This document shows positions 55,676 through 64,000 of a stretch of DNA of 64,000 bases, piece after piece (within the stretch, counting starts at the first letter, position 1; every line of letters begins with the position of its first letter). The notes beneath the pieces are model-generated. The model saw only the letters and a list, made by a program, of their open reading frames with translations, was not told where the DNA came from and did no database searches. The stretch comes from Apodemus sylvaticus (taxonomy: Eukaryota > Chordata > Mammalia > Rodentia > Muridae). The stretch is from assembly GCF_947179515.1 (NCBI RefSeq), contig NC_067472.1, positions 161,182,761 to 161,246,760 of the forward strand. The letters are read 5' to 3'. The translations under genes and the position numbers were made by a program.

Positions 55676-58334
55676 ATGACAGGAAGTAACAATCACTATT
55701 CCTTAATATCTCTTAACATCAATAGACTCAATGCCCCAATAAAAAGACATAGACTAACTGACAGGATATGTAAACAGGACCCTACAATTTGCTGCTTACA
55801 GGAAACACACCTAAGGGTGAAAGACAAACACTACCTTAGAGTAAAAGACTGGAAGACAATTTTACAAGCAAATGGTCTCAGGAAACAAGCTGGAGTAGCC
55901 ATTTTAATATCAGATAAAATTGACTTTCAACCCAAAGTCATCAAAAGAGACTCTGAGGGACACTTCTTGCTGGTCAAAGGAAAAATACAACAAGAAGAAC
56001 TCTCAGTCCTGAACATCTATGCTCCAAATGTAAGGGCACCCTCTTTCGTAAAAGAAACTTTATTAAAGCTCAAAGCACACATTGCACCTAACACAATAAT
56101 TGTGGGTGACTTCAACACTGCACTTTCCTCAATGGACCGATCAGGAAAACAGAAACTAAACAGGGACACAATGAAACTAACTGAAGCTTTGGACCAATTA
56201 GATTTAACAGATATATATAGAACATTCTATCCTAAAGCAAAAGAATATACCTTTTTCTCAGCACCACATGGTACCTTCTCCAAAATCGACCATATAATTG
56301 GTCACAAAACAGACCTCAACAAATATAAGAAGATCGAACTAATCCCATGCCTCCTATCAGATCACCATGGAGTAAATGTGGTCTTCAATAGCAACAAAAA
56401 CAACAGAAAACCCACATAAACGAGGAAACTGAACAATATTCTACTCAATGATACCTTGGTCAAGGAAGAAATAAAGAAAGTAATTAAAGACTTTTTAGAA
56501 CACAATGAAAATGAAGGCACAACATACCCAAATCTTTGGGACACAATGAAAGCAGTGCTAAGAGGAAAACTCATAGCCCTGAGTGCCTCCAAAAAGAAAA
56601 TGGAGAGAGCATATACTAGCAGCTTAATAACACACCTGAAAGCCCTGGAACAAAAAGAAGCTATTTCACCCAGGAGGAGTAGAAGACAGGAAATCATCAA
56701 ACTCAGGGCTGAAATCAATCAAGTGGAAACAAAGAGAACCATACAAAGAATCAACGAGTCCAGGAGCTGGTTCTTTGAGAAAATAAACAAGATAGATAAA
56801 CCCTTAGCCAGACTGACCAAAGGGCACAGAAAAAGTATCCAAATTAGCATAATTAGAAATGAAAAGGGAGATATTACAACAGAAACTGAGGAAATCCAAA
56901 AAATCATTAGATCCTACTACAAAAGCCTATACTCAACACAACTGGAGAATCTGGAGGAAATGGACAATTTCCTAGACAGATACCAAATACCAAAATTAAA
57001 TCAGGACCAAATAGATCATCTAAACAGTCCCATAACCCCTAAAGAAATAGAAGGGGTCATAGAAAGTCTTCCAACCAAAAAAAGCACAGGACCAGATGGT
57101 TTCAGTGCAGAATTCTATCAGAACTTCAAAGAAGACCTATCACCAGTACTCTTCAAACTATTCCACAAAATAGAAACAGAAGGAACCCTACCCTATTCCT
57201 TCTACGAAGCCACAATTACGCTGATACCAAAACCACACAAAGATCCAACAAAGAAAGGAAACTTCAGACCAATCTCCCTTATGAACATCAATGTAAAAAT
57301 ACTCAATAAAATTCTTGCCCACCGAATCCAAGAACACATCAAAACGATCATCCACCATGATCAAGTAGGCTTTATCCCGGGAATGCAGGGTTAGTTCAAT
57401 GTACGGAAATCCATCAATGCAATCCACTACATAAACAAACTCAAAGAAAAAAACCACATGGTCATTTCATTGGATGCTGAAAAAGCATTTGACAAAATTC
57501 AGCATCCTTTCATGCTTAAAGTCTTGGAAAGAACAGGAATTCAAGGCCCATACCTAAACATAGTAAAAGCAATGTACAGCAAACCGGTAGCCAGCATCAA
57601 ACTAAATGGAGAGAAACTGGAAGCAATCCCACTAAAATCAGGGACTAGACAGGGACTAGACTAGAAATTTCTCCTTATCTTTTCAATATTGTACTTGAGG
57701 TACTAGCTCAGGCAATTCGACAACATAAGGAGGTCAAAGGGTTACAAATTGGAAAAGAAGAAGTCAAACTATCATTATTTGCAGATCACAAGATAGTCTA
57801 CCTAAGTGACCCAAAAAACTCCACTAGAGAACTCCTACAGCTGATAAACAACTTCAGCAAAGTGGCAGGTTATAAAATCAACTCAAGCAAATCAGTGGCC
57901 TTCCTATACTCAAAGGATAAGCAGGCTGAGAAAGAAATTAGGGAAATGACCCCCTTCATAATAGCCACAAACAGTATAAAGTATCTTGGGGTGACTCTTA
58001 CCAAACATGTGAAAGATCTGTATGACAAGAACTTCAAGACCCTGAAGAAGGAAATGGAAGAAGACCTCAAAAAATGGGAAAACCTCCCATGCTCATGGAT
58101 CAGTAGAATCAATATAGTTAAAATGGCCATTTTGCGAAAAGCAATATACAGATTCAATGCAATACCCATCAAAATCCCAACTCAATTCTTCACAGAGTTA
58201 GAAAGAGCAATTCTCAAATTCATCTGGAATAACAAAAAACCCAGGATAGCTAAAACTATTCTCAGCAACAAACGAAAGTCTGGGGGAATCAGTATCCCTG
58301 ACCTCAAGCAATATTACAGAGCAATAGTCTTAAA
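55676..58334 (+). pseudogene. L1 ORF2 N-terminal and RT segment, inverted
   Basis: The endonuclease region is open (55676-56419) and lacks the frameshift that broke the copy at 13944. Nonsense codons follow: TAA at 56417-56419 and TAG at 57392-57394. Near 57645-57665 a rearrangement replaces the conserved GCPLSP region. The catalytic motif reads FADH at 57778-57789, the second Asp changed to His. Sequence continues to 58334. Confidence 0.9.
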
Positions 58335-58349
58335 ATCCACTTGCTTTCT
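58335..58349 (+). repeat. Target duplication of the twin-primed L1, right copy
   Basis: Exact match to 53953-53967. Confidence 0.95.
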
Positions 58350-58367
58350 ACCTCCTCATTTTTAAAT

Positions 58368-58385
58368 TAATAAAAAGTGAGGAAA
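58368..58385 (+). other. Polypurine tract of the class II provirus
   Basis: AATAAAAAGTGAGGAAA immediately precedes the 3' LTR. The L1 inserted only 36 bases upstream of the LTR and left the tract intact. Confidence 0.75.
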
Positions 58386-58945
58386 TGTACAGAGCCATAA
58401 TGGGGAGTCATGCTACATGGTAGGAACTTGACCTTGGCCAAGGACAAGGACTTTGGGCAGGAATCTGCCATTAGGGCATAATAGGGAAGTACGTTACAGA
58501 AGGAAATTTTATCCTTGGGTGGAGAGCTAAAAGTGTACTTGTCATTGGTCAGCATGAACTTCTCCAAGCCTATATTGAGCATGGAATCCCATGCTAGTCA
58601 GGATCCTGTTCCACCTAGGGTGGAGAGACTCAGCATGAAGGTTCCTCCTTCATTGTTCCTCCAGGTCTACCAATTCCTGAGTTAAGCAGGTGACCCACCC
58701 AGATGCCTGAGGAATGGAGCCAACACCCAGCGAACAGCCAGACCACTTCCCTAGAAACTCACCCCCAGTGGCTGGGGGGGGGGGGGGCGGTGGCTTGCCC
58801 AAACTGTTAAATGGTCTGACTTTCATTAAAGTTTCAGCCTTGATCAGTAAAATATTGTCCTAGCCCTCATTCCCTTCACTCCTTTCCCATTTATCCCTCA
58901 GCTTCTCTGCCAGGATCTGGTTCACTGTTGCTGCCACCAGCTACA
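58386..58945 (+). repeat. Class II provirus 3' LTR
   Basis: 560 bp, TGTACAGAGCC to CAGCTACA, then GTCAAG. It differs from the 5' LTR by scattered substitutions and by a G-run of about 15 at 58776-58790 where the 5' LTR has GGTGGGGGAGGGG. Confidence 0.95.
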
Positions 58946-58951
58946 GTCAAG

Positions 58952-59960
58952 AGTACAATATAAGGGCCTTTCCACTGAGTCTCAAGGTTTTCTGCATGGT
59001 GGCATCTAATCTCCAAATCTCCAAATTGCAAGCGATGTGGAACTTGCAAGTCTCTTCCTCCTGAGTAGGCCTCCCGGAGCTGCTTCCACACTCGCTGCCT
59101 CACCCACTCGAGGGCCTTGAGCCTAGAGAACAAAAGCCTGAAGTGCACAAAGGGTAGGAGAGCTATCTAATAATTAACACCAGTCTCTGTGGTCAATTTG
59201 GTGAGGGTTTCTTTCATCAGGGTTTCAGTAACTGTTCCTGAAGCCTTCTTATACAGATCCAGGGCCTATCTAGAAGCAGTGAGGAGTTTCTAGCATGCCT
59301 GGAGCATTTAATGCAAATCACATATTGTGGGACACCTCCTGGGATAGCCCAGTGGACACTAAAGGAGTTGGGGTATCAAAGAGGAGCTCTTGGGGGGTTG
59401 GGTCAGGTTAAAATGGCAGAGGCTATTCAGAAACAAGTGGAGAGGTACCACCCAGTCTGAGCCACTCTCCAAGGTCAATTTAGTTAAGGTGTCTCATAGG
59501 GTTTGGTTTATTTTCTTGTGCCCTGGGGACAGTAGTCCAATAATATTTCCAATTAGTCCCCAATATCTCTGTCAATTTCTGACTTACCTTAGAAACAAAA
59601 ACAGAACCATTGTCTGATCCAATTACCATAGTGTGTATATTGACAGAATGCCTCTATGAGCTGCTATAGAAAAGCCTCAGGTGATTCATCTGGTTCCTGC
59701 TTAACCTTACATACCTTGGTCAAATTTGTGGACTGTCATGCCCTTGAGACCTGCCAATGGAGTCTGGTGTTGGTCTTTCTGGTGCCTCTTGCCTTTTGTC
59801 TGAAGGGGTAATCTTTTTGGCTTCCTGTATTACAAATAAAACAGTCTCAAAGAGCTTAATTAGTCTCTTGGGAAATATGCCCTTAGTGAGAAAGCCACTG
59901 TGGAATCAGGATAGGGGTCTCAGGTCCTCTCCTGCTCCACTCTGTGGTCCTCTCTAAATA
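58952..59960 (-). pseudogene. gag and integrase remnants, fused by deletion (class I provirus)
   Basis: Minus-strand reading passes from a gag capsid piece with the gammaretroviral major homology region (EPDESPEAFL at about 59695-59666) directly into integrase core sequence (SDNGSVFVSKVSQ at about 59612). It then runs to the integrase C-terminus (RVWKQLREAY; ENLETQWKGPY; about 59120-58960). Protease, reverse transcriptase and RNase H are missing, so a deletion of several kb joins gag to pol. Stops and frameshifts are frequent. It ends at the class II provirus duplication. Confidence 0.78.
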
Positions 59961-62009
59961 TCAATTGAGCATAATTATTACCATTTTTTAAATTATAAAC
60001 TATAAGATAGACATGACACCTAGTTTATCATCCCTGTCAATTAAACAGAACCTTTTCATCTGTATTATCTTAAAAGACTGTCAGAATTAACACTTAAAAC
60101 TTAACATTGTAAGAATTGACTCATGTCCTGGCTTTAAATTATATGTCACCTGAAAATCATTTATTTATATCTATATCAGCTTTCTCAAGATTTAACAGCT
60201 TGGGCTGTCTGTGAGACTAACAGTATTCAACCCCATCAGAAATCTAAGAGTCGCCAATATTAACTGAAAATACATAGAAAGCTTAACATAGCTTTTAAGA
60301 CATAAACATCATATTCCATGAATTTTTGACGTTTTTGAAAACCAACTATCTATGTAAAGTAATGTGGACTGTTATCTGTCAAACTATCTTCAGCTATTTC
60401 TGATTATAACCTATTAAAAAACACCCTAAGAATAAACTCAAAGCCTTATATTTCTAATTGGCCCTAAACTCATAGCCTTAAACATCTCAGATCGGTAATA
60501 ATAACAAAGAACTGGGTGTAAATCCTGTACTTTCAAAATTAGTATTTATACCAATATAACCTTGATTTTGTATCAAAATAAAACCTGTATCAAATAAGAA
60601 CTTGTGCCTTGAACTTAATAACAATTATAAAGGTTTTTATCAAATGAAATTATGTCTATATAATTAATTTTATTTTCTCCCCATTTTAAATCTGACCATT
60701 TCTATATTCTCTAGAAAGATCGTTTCTTCAGTCTGAACATGGATGTTGAGATATGAAGGGGAGTCCTATTTTCTGTAATGTAAATCTCAAAACAAGATTT
60801 TAGTATCACAAAGACAGATTTTTCATTTAATAGTTTAGAATCTAGTCTTCTGGAGGTCTCCCTTATTTTGACCTCTCTCCCAGAAGAACAATATAACCAC
60901 AAAGTTTAACATCACATTGATCATAACAATTTAAATAGGTTAAAATAAAAGAAATAAACCATCTGTACCAACTTAATATACCAGAATACTTGCACCTGCC
61001 ACATTGAACTTCTTGTCAAGACTTATTTACCCCCAGGGAGTGTCAGAGTCCAAGTATTTTGTCTCTCCTTTTGTTCTAAATTGGCGTGCTTGAGTCATGT
61101 GACCTGATTTTGGTGCGTTTGAGTCACATGACCTGATTTTGGCACCACAGACAGAGTTGCTTTTCAGTCAATCTAAAGTCCAAATAATATCATCGGTCTA
61201 AGACCAAGAACACAAAACATGATAAAAAATGACACCACATAGACAGTGTAACCCTGCCACCATCAGGCCTCTAGATTCAAGAACACAGAGCAATGAAAAC
61301 CACACGATTTGCCCTTAGAAGGGCGTAGTTTCAGATACCAGGTGTCCCTGCACATGCTGCATGAACCAGATGAATGAGATTTCAGCAAAACATGGCTTCC
61401 ACCATTACTGACTTGGTGTTTTCAGATGGAAGAGAGCCTTATTTAGCTCTCTTCATAGTCTAAAGCATCCTCCAGACCCCCATGGTCTCAAATCTGGCAG
61501 CTGCCAGTTGAAAGCACTGCACCAGAGAGGCTCTCCAAGCCCCAGAAGCTTACAAGCAAAACTGAAATTTTCAGAAAGGCTTCTAGACTCAGACTTTGAC
61601 AAACAGTGAGACAGAAAACAAACCGTGGCACCCTGCCAAGTATTCACTTCCACCGAGATGGACAGAATCAGATCAGAAAACCAGACAGCCGGGAGGGTGT
61701 ATAAGTTCTCCAATTCAGTAGAAATACCATGTCCTCTACAACAGGTTCCCTGGAGTTCCCCCAGAATTCCCGGGGATGTGTCCCAGGGTTGCAGCCTGTG
61801 GTCTACAGAGCATGTCTACTCACTACACTCCTCTGGTTCTCACTAGCCAGAGAGCAACATCCCACCAACAACGCTCATCTCCTAAGATTCAGATTCAGAA
61901 AACACTGCAGGACAGACACTCAGGACACAGACACCAGCCGACACACATATATTCCAGAGGGGATCCCCTTACCTCTAAGTTGTTTCTCGTATGTGAAGGA
62001 AAGTCGCAC
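59961..62009 (-). other. Class I provirus leader and unassigned AT-rich internal DNA
   Basis: 61400-62009 is probably the leader downstream of the primer site. 59961-61400 is AT-rich with no recognisable coding sequence. It includes a 29-bp tandem repeat at 61081-61138. Whether the AT-rich part belongs to the provirus or to another insertion cannot be decided by eye. Confidence 0.45.
61081..61138. repeat. 29-bp tandem duplication with E-box-like core
   Basis: TTGG(C/T)G(T/C)G(C/T)TTGAGTCA(T/C)(G/A)TGACCTGATT occurs twice head to tail. The second unit contains GTCACATGAC, an inverted-repeat E-box type site. Confidence 0.8.
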
Positions 62010-62027
62010 TTCCCGGCCTATGCACCA
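62010..62027 (-). other. Primer binding site, glycine-tRNA type (class I provirus)
   Basis: The minus-strand TGGTGCATAGGCCGGGAA differs at one base from the complement of a glycine tRNA 3' end as I know it. It lies right after the 5' LTR. Some mouse gamma-type elements, such as VL30, use tRNA-Gly. Confidence 0.8.
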
Positions 62028-62693
62028 AAAAAATTTAAAACCCCGAAAAACCAAGGGCACCCCAGCACTCCATGCCTTGGAAGGCCACACCCAAATCACT
62101 CACGAGATATGGTCTCAATGCAATAATGTGAGGATTTATTTATTCCAGAATTCTGGGTTCCACAGCTCTACACCATGCAGGGGTAGAGGACTGTGGACCC
62201 CAAGTGCCAAATTGCGACAGCTTTTGTAAGTTTAAAACAAAGCCCGTGAATCACAAACCCATTATTTCTTAGCATCGAGAGCCTGCAAAGAGCTAATCGG
62301 TTTGTACAACTCCATAGTTTTTAGGCCAATCAGTTTAAATTATCGGTACAACTCCATAGTTTTTAGGCCAATCAGTTTAAATTATCGGAACCTGCACTCA
62401 GTGGACCAATTAGTTTCCTATTTTCTTGGAGTCTATAGCTGCATGAACTCCTGGATAGGGGTAATGGCTTAAGCAGTTTACAGAAGCAAGATAAGCTTAG
62501 CTCATTTCCAGTTACCTTGTGGGGCCAGGATCATCTATTCAAGGCCTTTTTTTCTAGCTCTGAACAAAGGATTGGCTCTGGAATGTGACCTTTTACCTAG
62601 TTTCTAACAAAGAGCACAAAGAGCAGGCTCTGGAATATGAAGTGTTTGGGGTCCTTAGAAGGCTGGAGTTAGGCTGTATTTTCTATTCTTTCA
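62028..62693 (-). repeat. Class I provirus 5' LTR
   Basis: About 665 bp, starting on the minus strand at TGAAAGAATAG. Contains inverted CCAAT boxes (ATTGG on the minus strand), duplicated in a 42-bp tandem repeat (62305-62388), and an AATAAATAAA polyadenylation-type signal (62133-62145). It has about 26 extra bases near 62600-62630 (AACAAAGAGCACAAAGAGCA) absent from the 3' LTR. Confidence 0.88.
62305..62388. repeat. 42-bp perfect tandem duplication in the class I 5' LTR
   Basis: TACAACTCCATAGTTTTTAG...ATTATCGG occurs exactly twice (62305-62346, 62347-62388). The 3' LTR has one diverged copy near 46903-46944. Each unit includes a CCAAT-type box. Confidence 0.95.
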
Positions 62694-62697
62694 CCGG

Positions 62698-63118
62698 GAC
62701 TAAGAAAAACCAAGCAAATTAAGATGTAAAAAAATCCATCTTGAAGTAAGTCAATAGCCAGAAAATTCTGCAACACTTTGCTTCAGTCATTTATGTAATT
62801 ACATTTACCTCCCAACAGTATATAAATGAAGTATGATTCTGACACTATGGCATGAAAACCATTAATTAGCACAATGGTATAAATATATTTCACGTGTCTT
62901 GACTGTATATTGACTGTATATCAGACTCTTGGGTTTTCAATAGTGCTCTGGAAATTGGTTTTTAAAATTAATTTCATTTTTCATAAATATGCATATATTA
63001 TATGTATATTCAATTATATTTTAAGCATATTTGGTGAAAAAATGAAAAGAAATATTTCATTTCAAAGACGTTTATAAAATTGTATTGCCCCTTTTTAACT
63101 AAAGAAAGCATAGAAATT
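62698..63118. other. Intergenic, AT-rich, nothing recognised
   Basis: Flank of the class I provirus. It does not resemble the continuation of RBBP6 coding sequence. Confidence 0.4.
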
Positions 63119-63223
63119 ATTATATATATTATTATATATATAATATATTAAATATTATATATACATGTGCATATATGTCATATATATATATATATATATA
63201 CATACACGCGCACACACATATAT
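63119..63223. repeat. (TA)n with short (CA) tract
   Basis: TA-rich DNA, a 25-base pure TA run, then ACACGCGCACACACA. Confidence 0.9.
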
Positions 63224-63235
63224 GACAGTTTATGA

Positions 63236-63505
63236 CAGTTTTACTTGGCTAATAACACCATTCCAAGCCATTTTCTCAGGTAAATAATTCTTCCCTTTTT
63301 AGCTGTACCAGACCCTTGCCATACTGAAAATAATTGCCTTTTTAGTGTATCTTTTATCACCAATAAATAGTTAACATGTTTAACCTTTAATTTCTTGAAA
63401 ATGTGCTTGCTGTTCTTATTTTCATCCTAAATACATTTGTACATGGTACCATTTTCCTGACAGTAGTAATGAAATTGATTATTTTAATGGTTTCCTTAAG
63501 ATCTG
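63236..63505 (+). repeat. Unclassified ~270-bp dispersed repeat, copy 2
   Basis: Same orientation as 30848-31115 at roughly 80% identity, again just after a CA/TA microsatellite. Confidence 0.7.
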
Positions 63506-63888
63506 AATATCTCTTGATTTTAAAACATTGACTGCATCATCATAAATGAGGTAACTGATGCAATGAGAAGATGGGAAAGGTTAAACAGGTTTGTTGATGA
63601 TACAATGAAAATAAAGTGAACTGGGTTTGACCACAGAACCCTACACTTCCCTATTGCCCAGGAGGGGTCTCGGGTCTGGGGATGAGAACATCCTGGCAGA
63701 AGGAGATTGTGAAATTGTCTTATATTCTGAAAGCACAGCATAGTGACTTTGTCTATATAACTCAGAGTGTCAAAGGTCCTTGACAAAACTAATTAAAAGT
63801 AAATGACTTGTGCTTCAGTTTATCAGACCAAAGAGGTCTGGCAAGCACTAGAAAATAAGAGATCTTGTAGTTTCTGGAAAGTCAGAAA
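63506..63888. other. Intergenic, nothing recognised
   Basis: No gene or confident repeat. Confidence 0.4.
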
Positions 63889-63954
63889 TAAAAAAAAAAA
63901 AAAAAACAACAACAACAACAAAAAAAAAACTCAAAAAACAACAACAACAAAACA
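63889..63954. repeat. A-rich (CAA)n tract
   Basis: A-runs and CAA repeats. Confidence 0.9.
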
Positions 63955-64000
63955 CTTACAAATTTAAAAATCATGGTTTATTGTTTGCTTCTTGTGATCA

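Larger units (their letters stand above)
53968..58334 (-). mobile_element. Young L1, 5' truncated with 5' inversion (twin priming)
   Basis: Flanked by an exact 15-bp duplication. The minus strand carries the tail, 3' UTR and ORF2 C-terminus (53968-55418). The remaining part (55419-58334) is inverted, so ORF1 end and ORF2 read on the plus strand. In L1 terms the two segments are adjacent: the inverted part ends at the AGCAATAGT region and the direct part begins at ATTGGTACAGTGACAGG, about 13 bases apart. This is the signature of twin priming during target-primed reverse transcription. Very similar to the L1 at 11501-18023. Confidence 0.95.
47453..58945 (+). mobile_element. Class II (betaretrovirus-like, ERVK) provirus with an L1 inside
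   Basis: Direct LTRs (47453-48003, 58386-58945), a 6-bp duplication GTCAAG, a lysine-tRNA-like primer site, gag, dUTPase-protease and pol in betaretroviral order. No env was recognised between integrase and the L1 insert. Subtracting the L1 and one duplication copy leaves about 7.1 kb, a size typical of env-less mouse class II elements. Every frame carries stops or frameshifts. The family is the same as the solo LTR at 24991. Confidence 0.93.
46605..62693 (-). mobile_element. Class I (gammaretrovirus-like, ERV1) provirus, internally deleted and itself invaded
   Basis: Two LTRs of one family on the minus strand (62693-62028 upstream, 47219-46605 downstream) enclose a glycine-tRNA primer site and remnants of gag, integrase and env. 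CCGG at 46601-46604 and 62694-62697 is a candidate 4-bp target duplication. LTR inner edges are uncertain by ~10 bases. The class II provirus at 47453-58945 sits inside. Without it, only ~3.3 kb of internal DNA remains, so most of gag, pol and env was already lost. It cannot encode any viral protein. Confidence 0.85.

Noticed and set aside
63889..63954. Regular CAA units considered as a repeat array with spacers
   Set aside because: It is simple A-rich low-complexity DNA. No CRISPR-like repeat/spacer structure exists anywhere in the window.

Overview
The window looks like mouse-lineage (Mus) nuclear DNA. The evidence is many B1, B2/B3 and ID-type SINEs, rodent L1 elements with F-type-like 5' ends, a complete MTA-type MaLR element, and class I and class II rodent endogenous retroviruses. 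I found no intact host gene, exon, tRNA, rRNA or CRISPR array. The only host coding sequences are two dead processed copies: a ferritin light chain copy on the minus strand near 27 kb and an RBBP6 copy on the plus strand near 44-46.5 kb. The longest clean reading frame is an L1 ORF1 of 401 codons.

Layout. 1-8.5 kb: AT-rich intergenic DNA with microsatellites, a B1 pair, a B3 and pieces of old LTRs. 8.5-21.8 kb: an L1 block. A sense L1 fragment abuts an old, nearly full-length minus-strand L1 (9513-21785), which is split by a younger full-length plus-strand L1 (11501-18023) with a 15-bp target-site duplication. 21.8-33 kb: intergenic DNA with a solo class II LTR (6-bp duplication), a composite B1/ferritin retroposon (15-bp duplication) and old L1 pieces. 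33-35.6 kb: an MTA element with both LTRs and a 5-bp duplication. 35.6-43.7 kb: L1 fragments, including one with a 5' inversion, plus SINEs and LTR fragments. 43.9-46.5 kb: the RBBP6 retropseudogene.

46.6-62.7 kb is a three-level nest. A minus-strand class I (gamma-type) provirus, reduced to LTRs, a short gag-integrase remnant and an env tail, was invaded by a plus-strand class II (betaretrovirus-like) provirus with a 6-bp duplication. That provirus was later invaded just upstream of its 3' LTR by a twin-primed, 5'-inverted L1 with a 15-bp duplication. 62.7-64 kb: microsatellite and a second copy of an unexplained ~270-bp repeat that also occurs at 30.85 kb.

Nothing here suggests a working gene system. 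The value lies in the retrotransposition record: exact duplications give the order of events, and one retroposon appears to have been made by template switching between ferritin mRNA and a B1 RNA. All viral reading frames are broken by stops and frameshifts. Family names are from recognition by eye; subfamily names are tentative.
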